DNA of 64,000 bases from contig JADJLO010000017.1 of the NCBI GenBank assembly GCA_016710075.1, positions 62,001 through 126,000 on the forward strand, read 5' to 3'. Position numbers and translations under genes: made by a program. Positions 28,679 through 37,513 of this stretch are shown here, in pieces. Below the pieces are notes generated by a model. The model was not told where the DNA came from. It did no database searches and saw only the letters and a list, made by a program, of their open reading frames with translations. Positions within the stretch are counted from its first letter, which is position 1. Every line of letters starts with the position of its first letter. This DNA comes from Acidobacteriota bacterium (GTDB lineage Bacteria > Acidobacteriota > Blastocatellia > RBC074).

Positions 28679-30061
28679 TCAAGAAAGTATCGCCTTGATC
28701 ACATTGCCGTGAACATCGGTCAGGCGGTAATCGCGCCCGCCGTGTCTGAAGGTCAGTTTCGTATGATCGAAGCCGAGCAGGTGCATAATCGTTGCATGAA
28801 AATCATGAACGTGGCATTCGTTCTCTGCGACCTTCATGCCGTATTCATCGCTGCTGCCGTAGACAGTGCCGCCCTTGACGCCTGCGCCTGCCAGCAATGA
28901 TGAAAACGCGTAACAGAAATGGCCTCGGCCGTAATCGCCTTCGAGCGTCGGCGAGCGGCCGAACTCGGTGGTGAAGACTATCAGCGTCTGATCGAACAAC
29001 CCGCGCGACTTGAGATCCCTGATCAGACCGGCGACGGGTTTGTCTACGTTCTGAGCCAGCGGGCCGTGGGTCTTCATATCTCCGTGAGCATCCCAGTTCT
29101 TCGAGGCGCCGACGTCGATCAGTTCAATGAACCTGACACCGCGCTCGATCATCCTTCTGGCGACGATCGCCTGCCAACCGAACCCCGTAGTCTGCCCGCG
29201 TTTGAGACCGTAAAGATCGAGGGTTGCATCGGTCTCCTTCGCCAGATCCAGCACTTCCGGCATCTGCTGCTGCATTCCAAATGCGGTTTCATAGGATTTG
29301 ATGCGGGCTGCAAGCTGGGCATCTTCCGCGTGCTGAATCAGATGCCGGCGATTGAATCGCTCCAGTAAACCAAGTTCGGCTTTCTGAATCTCGGCCGAGG
29401 CAGACCTGCGATTGAGATTCGGAACAGGCTCCTCTCCGGCGACAACTCGAACACCCTGATGCACCGCCGGCAGAAAATCCGAATCCCAGACCTGACCTCC
29501 CGCATACGGCAACTGAGGCGCCAGCACCACGAATGACGGCAGGTTCTGATTTTCGGTCCCGAGTCCATAACTGACCCAGGCTCCGAGGCTCGGCCGCTTG
29601 AACGTAACCGAACCGGTGTGCACCCCAAGCGTGGCCTGATAATGATCGTTGTGATCCCCTCGCATCGAATTGATCACGCAGATATCGTCCACGCATTCGG
29701 CGATGTTCGGGAAAAGGTCGCTGACGTATGTCCCGCTCTTTCCTCGAGGCTTGAACTCCCACGTCGGCGCAAGAAGCATCCGATTGCCCTTGTAGAGCCT
29801 GCCGGCCTTCGCGTCATCGATCAGTTTCGGCTTGTAGTCGAACGAATCCACATGAGACATCCCGCCCGGCAGGTAGATGAATATGACGTTCTTCGCTTTC
29901 GGAGTGAAATGGGGCTTCTTCGGCGCCAGCGGATTGACTTCGCCAAGCTCCCTGCCGCGCCCGTCATCGGCCAGCAATTGTGAAAACACTGCCGGCATTA
30001 TCATCGACCCCCCAAAAAGCGACCTGATCATCTGGCGACGTGTGTAATTGTCTTTATTCAT
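28679..30061 (-). CDS. DUF1501 (sulfatase-like fold) exported protein
   Basis: 460 aa. The N-terminus TRRQMIRSLFGGSMIMPAVF is twin-arginine-like. The body has the DUF1501 pattern KNVIFIYLPGGMSHVDSFD, MRGDHNDHYQATLGVHTGSV and TEFGRSPTLEGDYGRGHFC, an alkaline-phosphatase-superfamily fold. It starts 3 bases after the PSCyt1 gene end on the same strand; this pair is repeated in Planctomycetes and Acidobacteria and appears to act as a unit, thought to be in degradation of complex glycans, but the substrate is not proven. Confidence 0.88.
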   Translation of the reverse strand: MNKDNYTRRQMIRSLFGGSMIMPAVFSQLLADDGRGRELGEVNPLAPKKPHFTPKAKNVIFIYLPGGMSHVDSFDYKPKLIDDAKAGRLYKGNRMLLAPTWEFKPRGKSGTYVSDLFPNIAECVDDICVINSMRGDHNDHYQATLGVHTGSVTFKRPSLGAWVSYGLGTENQNLPSFVVLAPQLPYAGGQVWDSDFLPAVHQGVRVVAGEEPVPNLNRRSASAEIQKAELGLLERFNRRHLIQHAEDAQLAARIKSYETAFGMQQQMPEVLDLAKETDATLDLYGLKRGQTTGFGWQAIVARRMIERGVRFIELIDVGASKNWDAHGDMKTHGPLAQNVDKPVAGLIRDLKSRGLFDQTLIVFTTEFGRSPTLEGDYGRGHFCYAFSSLLAGAGVKGGTVYGSSDEYGMKVAENECHVHDFHATIMHLLGFDHTKLTFRHGGRDYRLTDVHGNVIKAILS

Positions 30062-30064
30062 AGC

Positions 30065-32692
30065 CTAGTCCACATATAAAAATTCGTTACTGCTCATCAG
30101 CACGCGTAGATAGCTTGCCAGAGCTGCGCGGTTCAATTTTTCCTCAACGATTCCGGCGGCCTTGAGATCGACCCTGTTCTTCTGAATCCAGTCAGAAGCC
30201 TCACGAATCTCATCGGGCATTGCCGGCCGGCCGAGAGCAATCCTGAAAGCATAATTAATCCTTCGGGGCAGACCGTCATAAGCCATCCCGACTCTGACCG
30301 CGAAATGATCCGATTGGGCGTGCATCCAGGGATTGTTCATTAGAAAGAGAGCCTGAATTGGCGTCACGCTTTCCGTGCGCTTATCAGTCGTCGAGCTCTG
30401 GTCGGCGCCGTCAAAAATCTCGAAGAAGGGATGCTTCTTCAGGCGCTGCTGCATGACATAGACGCTGCGGCGGCTCGTCTCATAAACCGCAAAGAACTGT
30501 TCGTGCTGCGTGAAATGCCAGGAATTTTCGGGTGGGAAGGGATGTTCACCGCCCATAGAGTAATCCAGTTGGTCGCTGAGAGCGAGAATAGAGTCACGGA
30601 TCTCTTCACCCTCGAGCCGGCGGCGGTTAAAACGCCAGAGATAGTCATTGGCGATGTCAATCTGTTCGTTTGCAGCAACCGTCGAGCTCGAAAGCTGATA
30701 GGCATGAGACAGCATCAGCAATTTGTGCATCTTCCTGACCGACCATCCGCTTTCGATGAAGCGCGCGGCGAGCCAGTCCAGGAGCTCAGGATGAGTCGGC
30801 GCCCTGCCCCTGCTGCCGAAATCATTGGTCGTCTGAACCAGCCCCTTGCCGAAATGCCATCCCCAGATGCGATTGACCATGACACGCGCTGTCAGAGGAT
30901 TGGCCGGATCGGCGATCCAGTTCGCCAGCAGGTCACGCCCGCTGCCTTGATACCCGGGCGGAACCTTTGGGCCTCCAAGAATCGTCAGAAATCCACGCGA
31001 CACTTCATCGCCCTTGTTGTTCCGGTCTCCCTTGCGATGAATGCGGGCGTTTTGCGGATACCCTTCAACCACGGCATATGCCTTCTCAACTTTTGGAGGA
31101 CGCTCGTGAAGCTCAAAGATTCGAGTCTTGACGCGCTGTATCTCGGCATCCACTTCTTCCGGCATTCTTGCAGTCTTCGATGCCCTGCCCCAGTTGTCGG
31201 CGTCTCGATCGAAATCCGCCGGACGCTTGTCGATGGTGCCGGCTGAGTCAGGCGCTCGATCTGCCGGCGCTTTCTCATTGGTCTTGTTGTTGCCTTCGGT
31301 GGTTTTTTCAGTCGCAGCCTGCTGCTGTTTTACCTTCTTGTTGCGCGCGGCATAGCCTTTTTCTGCTGTCAGGAATTCCTTGAGATCGTCGAGTTCGGAG
31401 AGTTCCTTCTGGTACCTGGCTGATCGTTCGGCCTCCTTGCCGCCGGCCAGAGGCACAAAACCCGATGGATGCGTGTATATCTCCTGCCCCGGGAAGGCAT
31501 AACGCGTGCTGTTGAAGATTCCGTACAGCGCATAATAATCGCGGTTGGGAATTGGATCGAATTTATGATCGTGGCAACGCGCGCAACCTGTGCTCAGACC
31601 AAGAAAGGTCTTTCCCAGATTATCAATGGTGTCGTCGATTGTCAGTTCGAATTCCTTGTTGCGCGAACCGAATCGCCGGGAAATCGCGAGATAGCCGGTG
31701 GCCACGATCCGTTCGAACTTTTGGGCTTCGCTGCTTGAAGCCATCAGATCGCCGGCAATCTGCTCACGAATGAACTGATCGTATGGCTTGTCGTCATTGA
31801 ACGACTTGATCACGTAGTTGCGATACTTGTAGGCCGAGGGCACAGGATAATCCGAGTTGCACCCGGCGGTATCAGCGTATCGAACCACATCCAGCCAATG
31901 ACGGCCCCACTTCTCGCCGTATGCTGTTGAACCGAGCAGCCTGTCGATCAGCTTTTCATAGGCATCCGGGGATTTGTCGTTGACGAATGCATCGACCTCG
32001 TCCGCCGCCGGCGGCAAACCCGTCAGATCGTAACTCGCCCGGCGGATCAGCGCGCGCCTACCCACATCCGAAACCGGCGCCAATCCCTTCTCTGCAAGCT
32101 TTGCGAGAATGAACTGATCCACTGGATTCTTCACCCAGGACCTGTTTTTGACCCCAGGCAGGTTTTGATTTTTAACCGGCTGAAATGACCAGAATTTTTT
32201 CGCTGCTTCAAAATCATAGGAAGGAAGCGGGCTTACAGCCGAGGCCTGAGCGGTGCTGCGCGGCGCTGGAGCCCCCATCCTCACCCATTCTTCGAAATCT
32301 CTGATCACCTGATCGGGCAGCTTTTCTACGGGCGGCATTTGAAGTTTCGAATCGCTGTAGCGTATGGCTTTTATCAGCAGGCTCTTGTCGGGCTCACCCG
32401 GAACTATCGCAGGCGCACCCGATGCACCACCCTTGAGCATACCCTCGATCGAATCGAGCAACAGTCCTCCCTGGGGCTTCCTTGCTTTGGCGCTGTGACA
32501 AACAAAGCAATTATCCGCCAGGACCGGCCGGATCCTCTTTTCAAAAAACTCCAGCCCTTCCCTTGACGGCTCTTTCAATGGATTTTGATATGCACCGGCC
32601 GGATTGACAGCCACTCCGACAAAGAATGCAGAGAGGCTCAGGATAACGGTCAATTTAAAAACCCGATTAATCGAAAAAAGCTCTATCTTCAT
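30065..32692 (-). CDS. PSCyt1-DUF1549-DUF1553 secreted c-type cytochrome-like protein
   Basis: 875 aa. Signal peptide (LTVILSLSAFFVGVAVNPAGA), then a PSCyt1 haem motif DNCFVCHSAKARKPQGG and downstream CARCHDHKFDPIPNRDYYAL in the DUF1549 part. A charged linker (residues about 430-500, rich in Lys, Asn and Glu) separates DUF1549 from DUF1553, whose signature VNRIWGWHFGKGLVQTTNDFGSRG is clear. The pair with DUF1501 is conserved; a redox role on sugar or glycan substrates is inferred from the family. Haem attachment requires cytochrome maturation genes elsewhere. Confidence 0.9.
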   Translation of the reverse strand: MKIELFSINRVFKLTVILSLSAFFVGVAVNPAGAYQNPLKEPSREGLEFFEKRIRPVLADNCFVCHSAKARKPQGGLLLDSIEGMLKGGASGAPAIVPGEPDKSLLIKAIRYSDSKLQMPPVEKLPDQVIRDFEEWVRMGAPAPRSTAQASAVSPLPSYDFEAAKKFWSFQPVKNQNLPGVKNRSWVKNPVDQFILAKLAEKGLAPVSDVGRRALIRRASYDLTGLPPAADEVDAFVNDKSPDAYEKLIDRLLGSTAYGEKWGRHWLDVVRYADTAGCNSDYPVPSAYKYRNYVIKSFNDDKPYDQFIREQIAGDLMASSSEAQKFERIVATGYLAISRRFGSRNKEFELTIDDTIDNLGKTFLGLSTGCARCHDHKFDPIPNRDYYALYGIFNSTRYAFPGQEIYTHPSGFVPLAGGKEAERSARYQKELSELDDLKEFLTAEKGYAARNKKVKQQQAATEKTTEGNNKTNEKAPADRAPDSAGTIDKRPADFDRDADNWGRASKTARMPEEVDAEIQRVKTRIFELHERPPKVEKAYAVVEGYPQNARIHRKGDRNNKGDEVSRGFLTILGGPKVPPGYQGSGRDLLANWIADPANPLTARVMVNRIWGWHFGKGLVQTTNDFGSRGRAPTHPELLDWLAARFIESGWSVRKMHKLLMLSHAYQLSSSTVAANEQIDIANDYLWRFNRRRLEGEEIRDSILALSDQLDYSMGGEHPFPPENSWHFTQHEQFFAVYETSRRSVYVMQQRLKKHPFFEIFDGADQSSTTDKRTESVTPIQALFLMNNPWMHAQSDHFAVRVGMAYDGLPRRINYAFRIALGRPAMPDEIREASDWIQKNRVDLKAAGIVEEKLNRAALASYLRVLMSSNEFLYVD

Positions 32693-32734
32693 TTCAACTC
32701 TTTTTCTTTATCTGTTTTTTTATTTCTTCCGGGA

Positions 32735-33490
32735 TTATTTTGGCCAGACTTCGCGGGCCACATACCACGGGTGAATCTCGACGATGAGATATCCGGCTTT
32801 TACCTTTGGATCGGATTCGGCCCATGTCCTGGCTTCCTGAGTTGATTCAGTATCGAACACAAAAAGCCCCTGCAGATCACCGCCACTGATGAGCGGCCCC
32901 GCAGCAGGCATCTTGCCGGAATCCATCATTCTTTTGATGAACCACATATGCGCCAGTTGGAGTTTCTGATTTTCAGGAGTCTGCGCGCCGCTCCATTTCG
33001 GGCCTTTCTTCAACAGTACAAGATGATGTTTTCCCATGGTCATCTTTGTGTTCGGATCTTTTCTGAACTCTTCGTTGAGCTTTACGCCGATGCCCTTAGG
33101 CCCCATCCAGTTGAATAAAGTCAGTTCCAGCCTGCCTGCCTTGATTGCCGGATCTTCAGCGGCCAGGGATTGAGCCTCTTCAAGTGAGGCGGCTTTGAAG
33201 ATGAAAATTCCTCTCAGCGACCCGTCATCCATCATCGGACCCGCGGCAATCAACTTGCCCAGTGAGGCCATCTTTTGGATGTTCGCCATATGCCCATCCT
33301 GAATCTTCTGGATTTCCGGACTATTTTCGGCCGTCCACTTCGGCCCCCGCGACAGCAATCCGAACTGATACTGATCCAGATCAAATTTCGGAGGAGCTTT
33401 TTCATCTTTGTTTTCAGCCGATTGAGCAAATACCAGACCCGCCGGCAGCAGGAAGACCAGCACCAGCATTAGAAAGTTGATTCTTTTCAT
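32735..33490 (-). CDS. Exported protein with two YCII-related domains
   Basis: 251 aa. A signal peptide (NFLMLVLVFLLPAGLVFAQ) is followed by two YCII-like repeats: residues about 40-140 (FGLLSRGPKWTAENSPEIQK ... HMANIQKMASLGKLIAAGPM) and 150-245 (HHLVLLKKGPKWSGAQTPEN ... HMWFIKRMMDSGKMPAAGPL). Each has the His and Asp positions of the ferredoxin-like YCII fold. Function is unknown; it lies downstream of nothing obvious and upstream of the PSCyt1/DUF1501 pair by 42 bases. Confidence 0.82.
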   Translation of the reverse strand: MKRINFLMLVLVFLLPAGLVFAQSAENKDEKAPPKFDLDQYQFGLLSRGPKWTAENSPEIQKIQDGHMANIQKMASLGKLIAAGPMMDDGSLRGIFIFKAASLEEAQSLAAEDPAIKAGRLELTLFNWMGPKGIGVKLNEEFRKDPNTKMTMGKHHLVLLKKGPKWSGAQTPENQKLQLAHMWFIKRMMDSGKMPAAGPLISGGDLQGLFVFDTESTQEARTWAESDPKVKAGYLIVEIHPWYVAREVWPK

Positions 33491-33864
33491 TTTGAGCGAC
33501 TCCTTTTCCGATCATTAACAATACAAAACAAATCGGAAGTTGAGAGAACATTCATCTTTACTGTTTACAAAATGGGAATATATAACCTGATCACCAGATA
33601 AAAAAAGCGATTGTGGAAAATATTTTTTCAATCAGCTACAAAAAGTCGCTCAGCCAATCGTCTATAGAGATGAACAGGATCTTGACCTACACGGAGAGCG
33701 ATATGTGAGGTATCGCTCTCCACCTTCTTTTTTCCCCACCAAAAATCAATTAAAAAAACAAGCTGTAGGAATACGCTTGAGACCGGTTTCCAGGCAATTT
33801 TCTTTTGGCCTGCAATAGGGTAAAACAGAGTCGAACACTGAATTTCCCTGGAGAGTCAAAAAGA
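33491..33864. other. Divergent intergenic region containing an orphan terminator
   Basis: About 374 bases between a minus-strand and a plus-strand gene; AT-rich around 33530-33660. It should hold promoters for both genes. A strong plus-strand terminator at 33693-33734 has no gene in front of it, so either a leader attenuator for the 33865 gene or a small RNA of up to about 200 nt is possible. Confidence 0.5.
33693..33734 (+). terminator. Strong Rho-independent terminator with no upstream gene
   Basis: GGAGAGCGAT at 33693-33702 pairs exactly with ATCGCTCTCC at 33712-33721 (10-11 bp stem, 7-9 nt loop), followed by CTTCTTTTTT. The nearest plus-strand gene begins 131 bases downstream. Confidence 0.75.
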
Positions 33865-34977
33865 ATGAAAAACCGGTTTTACCTTTTCAGCCTGAGCTAT
33901 CTGCCCGCGGTTATGGCAATCGCCCTGATATTGTCCGCAACCGCCATTGCGCAAACCCTGACATACGAAGAGTACGATCCGAAATCGACACTGATAGTTC
34001 CCGAGCACAAGACATTGCGATCGAAGTTTCCATTCGTGGACATCCACAGTCATCATTCCACGCTCACTCCGGAATACGTGGACAAGCTGATCCGCGAGAT
34101 GGATTCGATCAATTTGCAGGTCATGGTCAACTTGAGCGGCGGAAGTGGTGAAAGGCTGAAACAGACGGTTCAGGCGATGAAGGGACGATATCCCGATCGC
34201 TTCGTGGTCTTCGCCAATCTGACCTTCGATGATCTCAACGAGCCCGGATACGGAAAGCGCGCAGCCGCTCGACTAGATCAGGATTTTAAAAACGGCGCCC
34301 AGGGTCTGAAGATATTCAAAAACTACGGAATGGATCTGAAATACAAAACCGGCGCCCGGGTGAAAGTTGATGACCCGGAATTCGATCCAGTCTGGGACAA
34401 GTGCGCCGAGCTTAAAATCCCTGTATTGATTCACACGGCCGAGCCATCTGCCTTCTTTCTGCCGATCGATAAAAATAACGAGCGATGGCTTGAGCTGAAG
34501 CAGTTCCCGCAGCGCGCGCGCCCGCCTGAAAAATATCCTCCATTCGAGACGCTGATGGAAGAGCGCAACCGCATGCTGGCCAAACATCCCGGGACCAGAT
34601 TCATCCTCGCGCATCTCGGATATCACGGAAACGACCTTGGCAGGCTCGGCCGGCTGTTCGATACCTATCCGAACGCTTATGTGGATATTGCCGCGGTTCT
34701 CGCCGAACTCGGCCGGCAGCCATATACGGCTCGCGATTTTCTGATCAAATACCAGGATCGGGTGCTTTTCGGCAAGGACATCTATGAACCGAGCGAATAT
34801 ACGCAGTATTTTCAGGTCATGGAGACCCGCGATGACTACATCGAATATTACAGGCGCCGCCACGCATTCTGGAGAATCTATGGCCTCAATTTGCCTGATG
34901 ATGTTCTGAAGAAGATCTATTACAGGAACGCCGCGAAACTGGTTCCCGGAATGAAGACCGACAAGTTTCCCAAATGA
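33865..34977 (+). CDS. Secreted amidohydrolase-2 family metal-dependent hydrolase
   Basis: About 370 aa from ATG 33865, chosen because GGAGAG lies upstream and the signal peptide (YLPAVMAIALILSATAIAQ) then starts correctly. The TIM-barrel metal ligands are FVDIHSHHS, the His in LIHTAEPSAF, LAHLGYHGND and the Asp in LFGKDIYEP. Amidohydrolase-2 enzymes hydrolyse or decarboxylate small cyclic or aromatic substrates; the export signal suggests periplasmic action. It is followed by a DUF434 gene 10 bases on. Confidence 0.85.
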   Translation: MKNRFYLFSLSYLPAVMAIALILSATAIAQTLTYEEYDPKSTLIVPEHKTLRSKFPFVDIHSHHSTLTPEYVDKLIREMDSINLQVMVNLSGGSGERLKQTVQAMKGRYPDRFVVFANLTFDDLNEPGYGKRAAARLDQDFKNGAQGLKIFKNYGMDLKYKTGARVKVDDPEFDPVWDKCAELKIPVLIHTAEPSAFFLPIDKNNERWLELKQFPQRARPPEKYPPFETLMEERNRMLAKHPGTRFILAHLGYHGNDLGRLGRLFDTYPNAYVDIAAVLAELGRQPYTARDFLIKYQDRVLFGKDIYEPSEYTQYFQVMETRDDYIEYYRRRHAFWRIYGLNLPDDVLKKIYYRNAAKLVPGMKTDKFPK

Positions 34978-34987
34978 AATCAAACGT

Positions 34988-35743
34988 ATGAGCAGGCACC
35001 GTGGGGCTCACCCGGCCGACATAAAACTATTCGGAGAAAATTGTCTGGGTGATCTGCGACTCGGGGTCAGCGACCTGTCCTGGCTGCTCAGCCGAGGTTA
35101 TGCCGCAACAGCCTCATTGAAGCTTGTCGGAGATCGCTATCGCCTGAGAGAACGACAGAGACTTGCCGTCGCAAGGGCTGCCTGTTCGGACCGGCAGATG
35201 ACTCAGCGAGAGAGATCCAGAATCCCGATCGCAGGAATAAAAGACAGGCCCCTGCTGCTGGACGGATTCAATCTGATCATCACCATTGAGGCTGCGTTGT
35301 CGGGCGGAGTCCTGATCGCTTGCCGTGACGGCTGCATTCGCGATCTATCGAGTGTGCATGGCTCATACAGGGCGGTCGACGAGACTGAAAAAGCCATTGA
35401 GCTGATCAGCCTGGCGCTGCTCAAATACGGGCCGGCGTCGGGTACCTGGCTTCTCGACAAGCCCGTCTCCAACAGCGGCAGACTGGCGCAGAGGATCCGG
35501 GAGATGTCTGAAGAACGCGGCTGGCCGTGGCAGGTCGAAGTCGTCATGGATCCCGACAAGCTGCTGCGGACCTCAGATGCCATTGCTGTTACTTCGGACT
35601 CGAACATACTCGATCAGGCTGCCTGCTGGATCAATCTCAACAGGTTGCTCATCGATGAATTCGTGCCGAATTCGTGCCCGAATGCATGCCCGAATGCCTG
35701 GATGATAGACCTCGGTTCAAATCACGGCAGGAATCCGGAGTGA
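34988..35743 (+). CDS. DUF434/DUF5616 family protein
   Basis: 251 aa. The opening RGAHPADIKLFGENCLGDLR, then LSWLLSRGYAATASLKLVGD and RLAVARAACSD are the DUF434 signature, and LLDGFNLIITIEAALSGG with RDGCIRDLSSVHGSYR belongs to the DUF5616 part, a putative nucleotide- or metal-binding domain. Function is not established. The C-terminus has a short repeat (NSCPNACPNAW) from a duplicated CCGAATG unit. It is co-directional with the amidohydrolase. Confidence 0.78.
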   Translation: MSRHRGAHPADIKLFGENCLGDLRLGVSDLSWLLSRGYAATASLKLVGDRYRLRERQRLAVARAACSDRQMTQRERSRIPIAGIKDRPLLLDGFNLIITIEAALSGGVLIACRDGCIRDLSSVHGSYRAVDETEKAIELISLALLKYGPASGTWLLDKPVSNSGRLAQRIREMSEERGWPWQVEVVMDPDKLLRTSDAIAVTSDSNILDQAACWINLNRLLIDEFVPNSCPNACPNAWMIDLGSNHGRNPE

Positions 35744-35910
35744 GTCTGGGTTTCAGCGGCCATAGATACCACAGGCGAATTGAATTTAGCCCGGCTGAGG
35801 CATCTTGTTGATAGGTTTGTTAAAACTTAAATGCGGTTTGACTAACCTTTGTTACGCCTCTCGGGACGAGGCATCACTTTCTGCAAATAGTCCCAATGGA
35901 GACAACGCGA

Positions 35911-36699
35911 ATGGCGACTAACCAAATCCGCTTCGATAACGGGGCTGCTTACGAACGATACATGGGGAAATGGAGCCAGCTTGCAGGTGATATTTTCCTC
36001 GACTGGCTTGCTCCGAATCCCGGTTTGCGATGGCTTGACGTAGGCTGCGGCAATGGAGCCTTTACCGAAATGCTGATCGAGCGGTGCGCGCCAGCTTCAG
36101 TACAAGGCATCGACCCGTCTGAGGAACAGCTTGCCTATGCTCGCACACGATCAGCGTCGCGTGTGGCACAGTATCGTCAGGGCGATGCAATGGCTCAGCC
36201 TTTCCCCGACGACACTTTCGACGTAGCGGTCATGCCGCTGGTGATATTCTTCGTGCCTGATCCGGCCAGGGGCGTAGCCGAAATGGCACGCGTCGTTTGT
36301 CCGGGCGGTCTCGTCACGGCTTATGCGTGGGACATTCCTGGCGGTGGTTTTCCTTATGAAGCGTTGCATTCTGAGATGCGAGAACAGGGACTGACAGTTC
36401 TTTCACCGCCAAACCCTGACGCGTCAAAAATAGATGCATTGCGGGACTTGTGGGCCGGCGCAGGTTTGAATGACGTCGAAACTCGACAAATCACCGTGCA
36501 ACGCACCTTCGCGGATTTCGACGACTATTGGACCACCATCCTCGGAGGGCCGAGCGTCGGGCCAACACTTGTGGCCATGGCGCCTGAGGAGGCGGATCTT
36601 CTCAAGGCGCGGATGCGTGCCCGCCTGCCGGTAGATGCCAGTGGCCACATCATCTATAATGCCTGGGCCAACGCAGTAAAGGGACGTGTACCAAACTGA
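35911..36699 (+). CDS. Class I SAM-dependent methyltransferase
   Basis: 262 aa from ATG 35911, preferred over 35896 because GGAGA sits eight bases upstream. SAM-binding motif I is WLDVGCGNGAFTEM and motif post-I VQGIDPSEEQLAYARTR. It belongs to the UbiE/MenG-like methyltransferase 11 family; the substrate is unknown. It is the first gene after an apparent change in codon preference at about 35.8 kb, with Arg now mostly CGN, and is not near other biosynthetic genes. Confidence 0.85.
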   Translation: MATNQIRFDNGAAYERYMGKWSQLAGDIFLDWLAPNPGLRWLDVGCGNGAFTEMLIERCAPASVQGIDPSEEQLAYARTRSASRVAQYRQGDAMAQPFPDDTFDVAVMPLVIFFVPDPARGVAEMARVVCPGGLVTAYAWDIPGGGFPYEALHSEMREQGLTVLSPPNPDASKIDALRDLWAGAGLNDVETRQITVQRTFADFDDYWTTILGGPSVGPTLVAMAPEEADLLKARMRARLPVDASGHIIYNAWANAVKGRVPN

Positions 36700-36754
36700 T
36701 TTTTTATTCAACCCCAACGAAGTTCCCGTTGAATTTGAGATTGCGAGACTGACA

Positions 36755-37513
36755 ATGACCAGATACTTACGGCACTTGAGACATCTCTATGTGAGGCACA
36801 CCTGGGCGATTCGGATGGCAGTTAGCTTCGCTGCTTTTTCATGCGTGCTTGCTGCTCTTTCGGGTTTGCCATCTTTGCGCGTTGACGCACAACAGCCTAA
36901 GCCGGCGAAACCAGCCGTCGTGCAACCGGGTGCTCCGGGGAAACGGACACGGGTGCTTCCCTCTTCGACAAAGGCCAGGCTGCCGCCAGTTTCCACCGCT
37001 GACATTCAGTTCATGCAAGGCATGATCGTGCATCACGCACAGGCGGTAGAGATGACTGCGCTGATTGAATCGCATACTGAAAACAAGGAAGTGCGTTCGC
37101 TGGGCGCTCGCATCAGTCATTCGCAAGCCGACGAGATCGCATTTATGAAACGTTGGCTCGTGTCGCGTGGACAGCCCATTTCTGATCCGACGAATGACAT
37201 GCACAAGATGCACATGAAACATGAAAACATGTCGCACGAGCAGATGGCGCCAATGCCTGGGATGCTTACCCCAGCGCAAATGGAAGCACTCAGCCAAGCC
37301 AGAGGAGAAGAATTCGACCGGCTGTTTCTGGTCGGAATGATTCAACATCACGGCGGCGCTTTGACCATGGTGAAAGATTTGCACGACACGGCAGGCGCAG
37401 GACAGGAAGCTGAATTGTTCAACTTCGCAACTGACGTAGACAGCGGCCAACGCGCTGAAATTCGCATCATGCAAAACATGCTTGAGAAAACCCCTTCAAA
37501 GGAAAAACGATGA
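36755..37513 (+). CDS. DUF305 family exported protein
   Basis: 252 aa from ATG 36755 (or ATG 36815, which is closer to the signal peptide AVSFAAFSCVLAALSG). DUF305 hallmark His residues, likely metal ligands, are in FMQGMIVHHAQAVEMTALI and FLVGMIQHHGGALTMVKDL. A Met/His-rich central stretch (MHKMHMKHENMSHEQM) suggests copper or metal binding. The stop overlaps the ATG of the next gene (ATGA), so the two are translationally coupled. Confidence 0.85.
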   Translation: MTRYLRHLRHLYVRHTWAIRMAVSFAAFSCVLAALSGLPSLRVDAQQPKPAKPAVVQPGAPGKRTRVLPSSTKARLPPVSTADIQFMQGMIVHHAQAVEMTALIESHTENKEVRSLGARISHSQADEIAFMKRWLVSRGQPISDPTNDMHKMHMKHENMSHEQMAPMPGMLTPAQMEALSQARGEEFDRLFLVGMIQHHGGALTMVKDLHDTAGAGQEAELFNFATDVDSGQRAEIRIMQNMLEKTPSKEKR

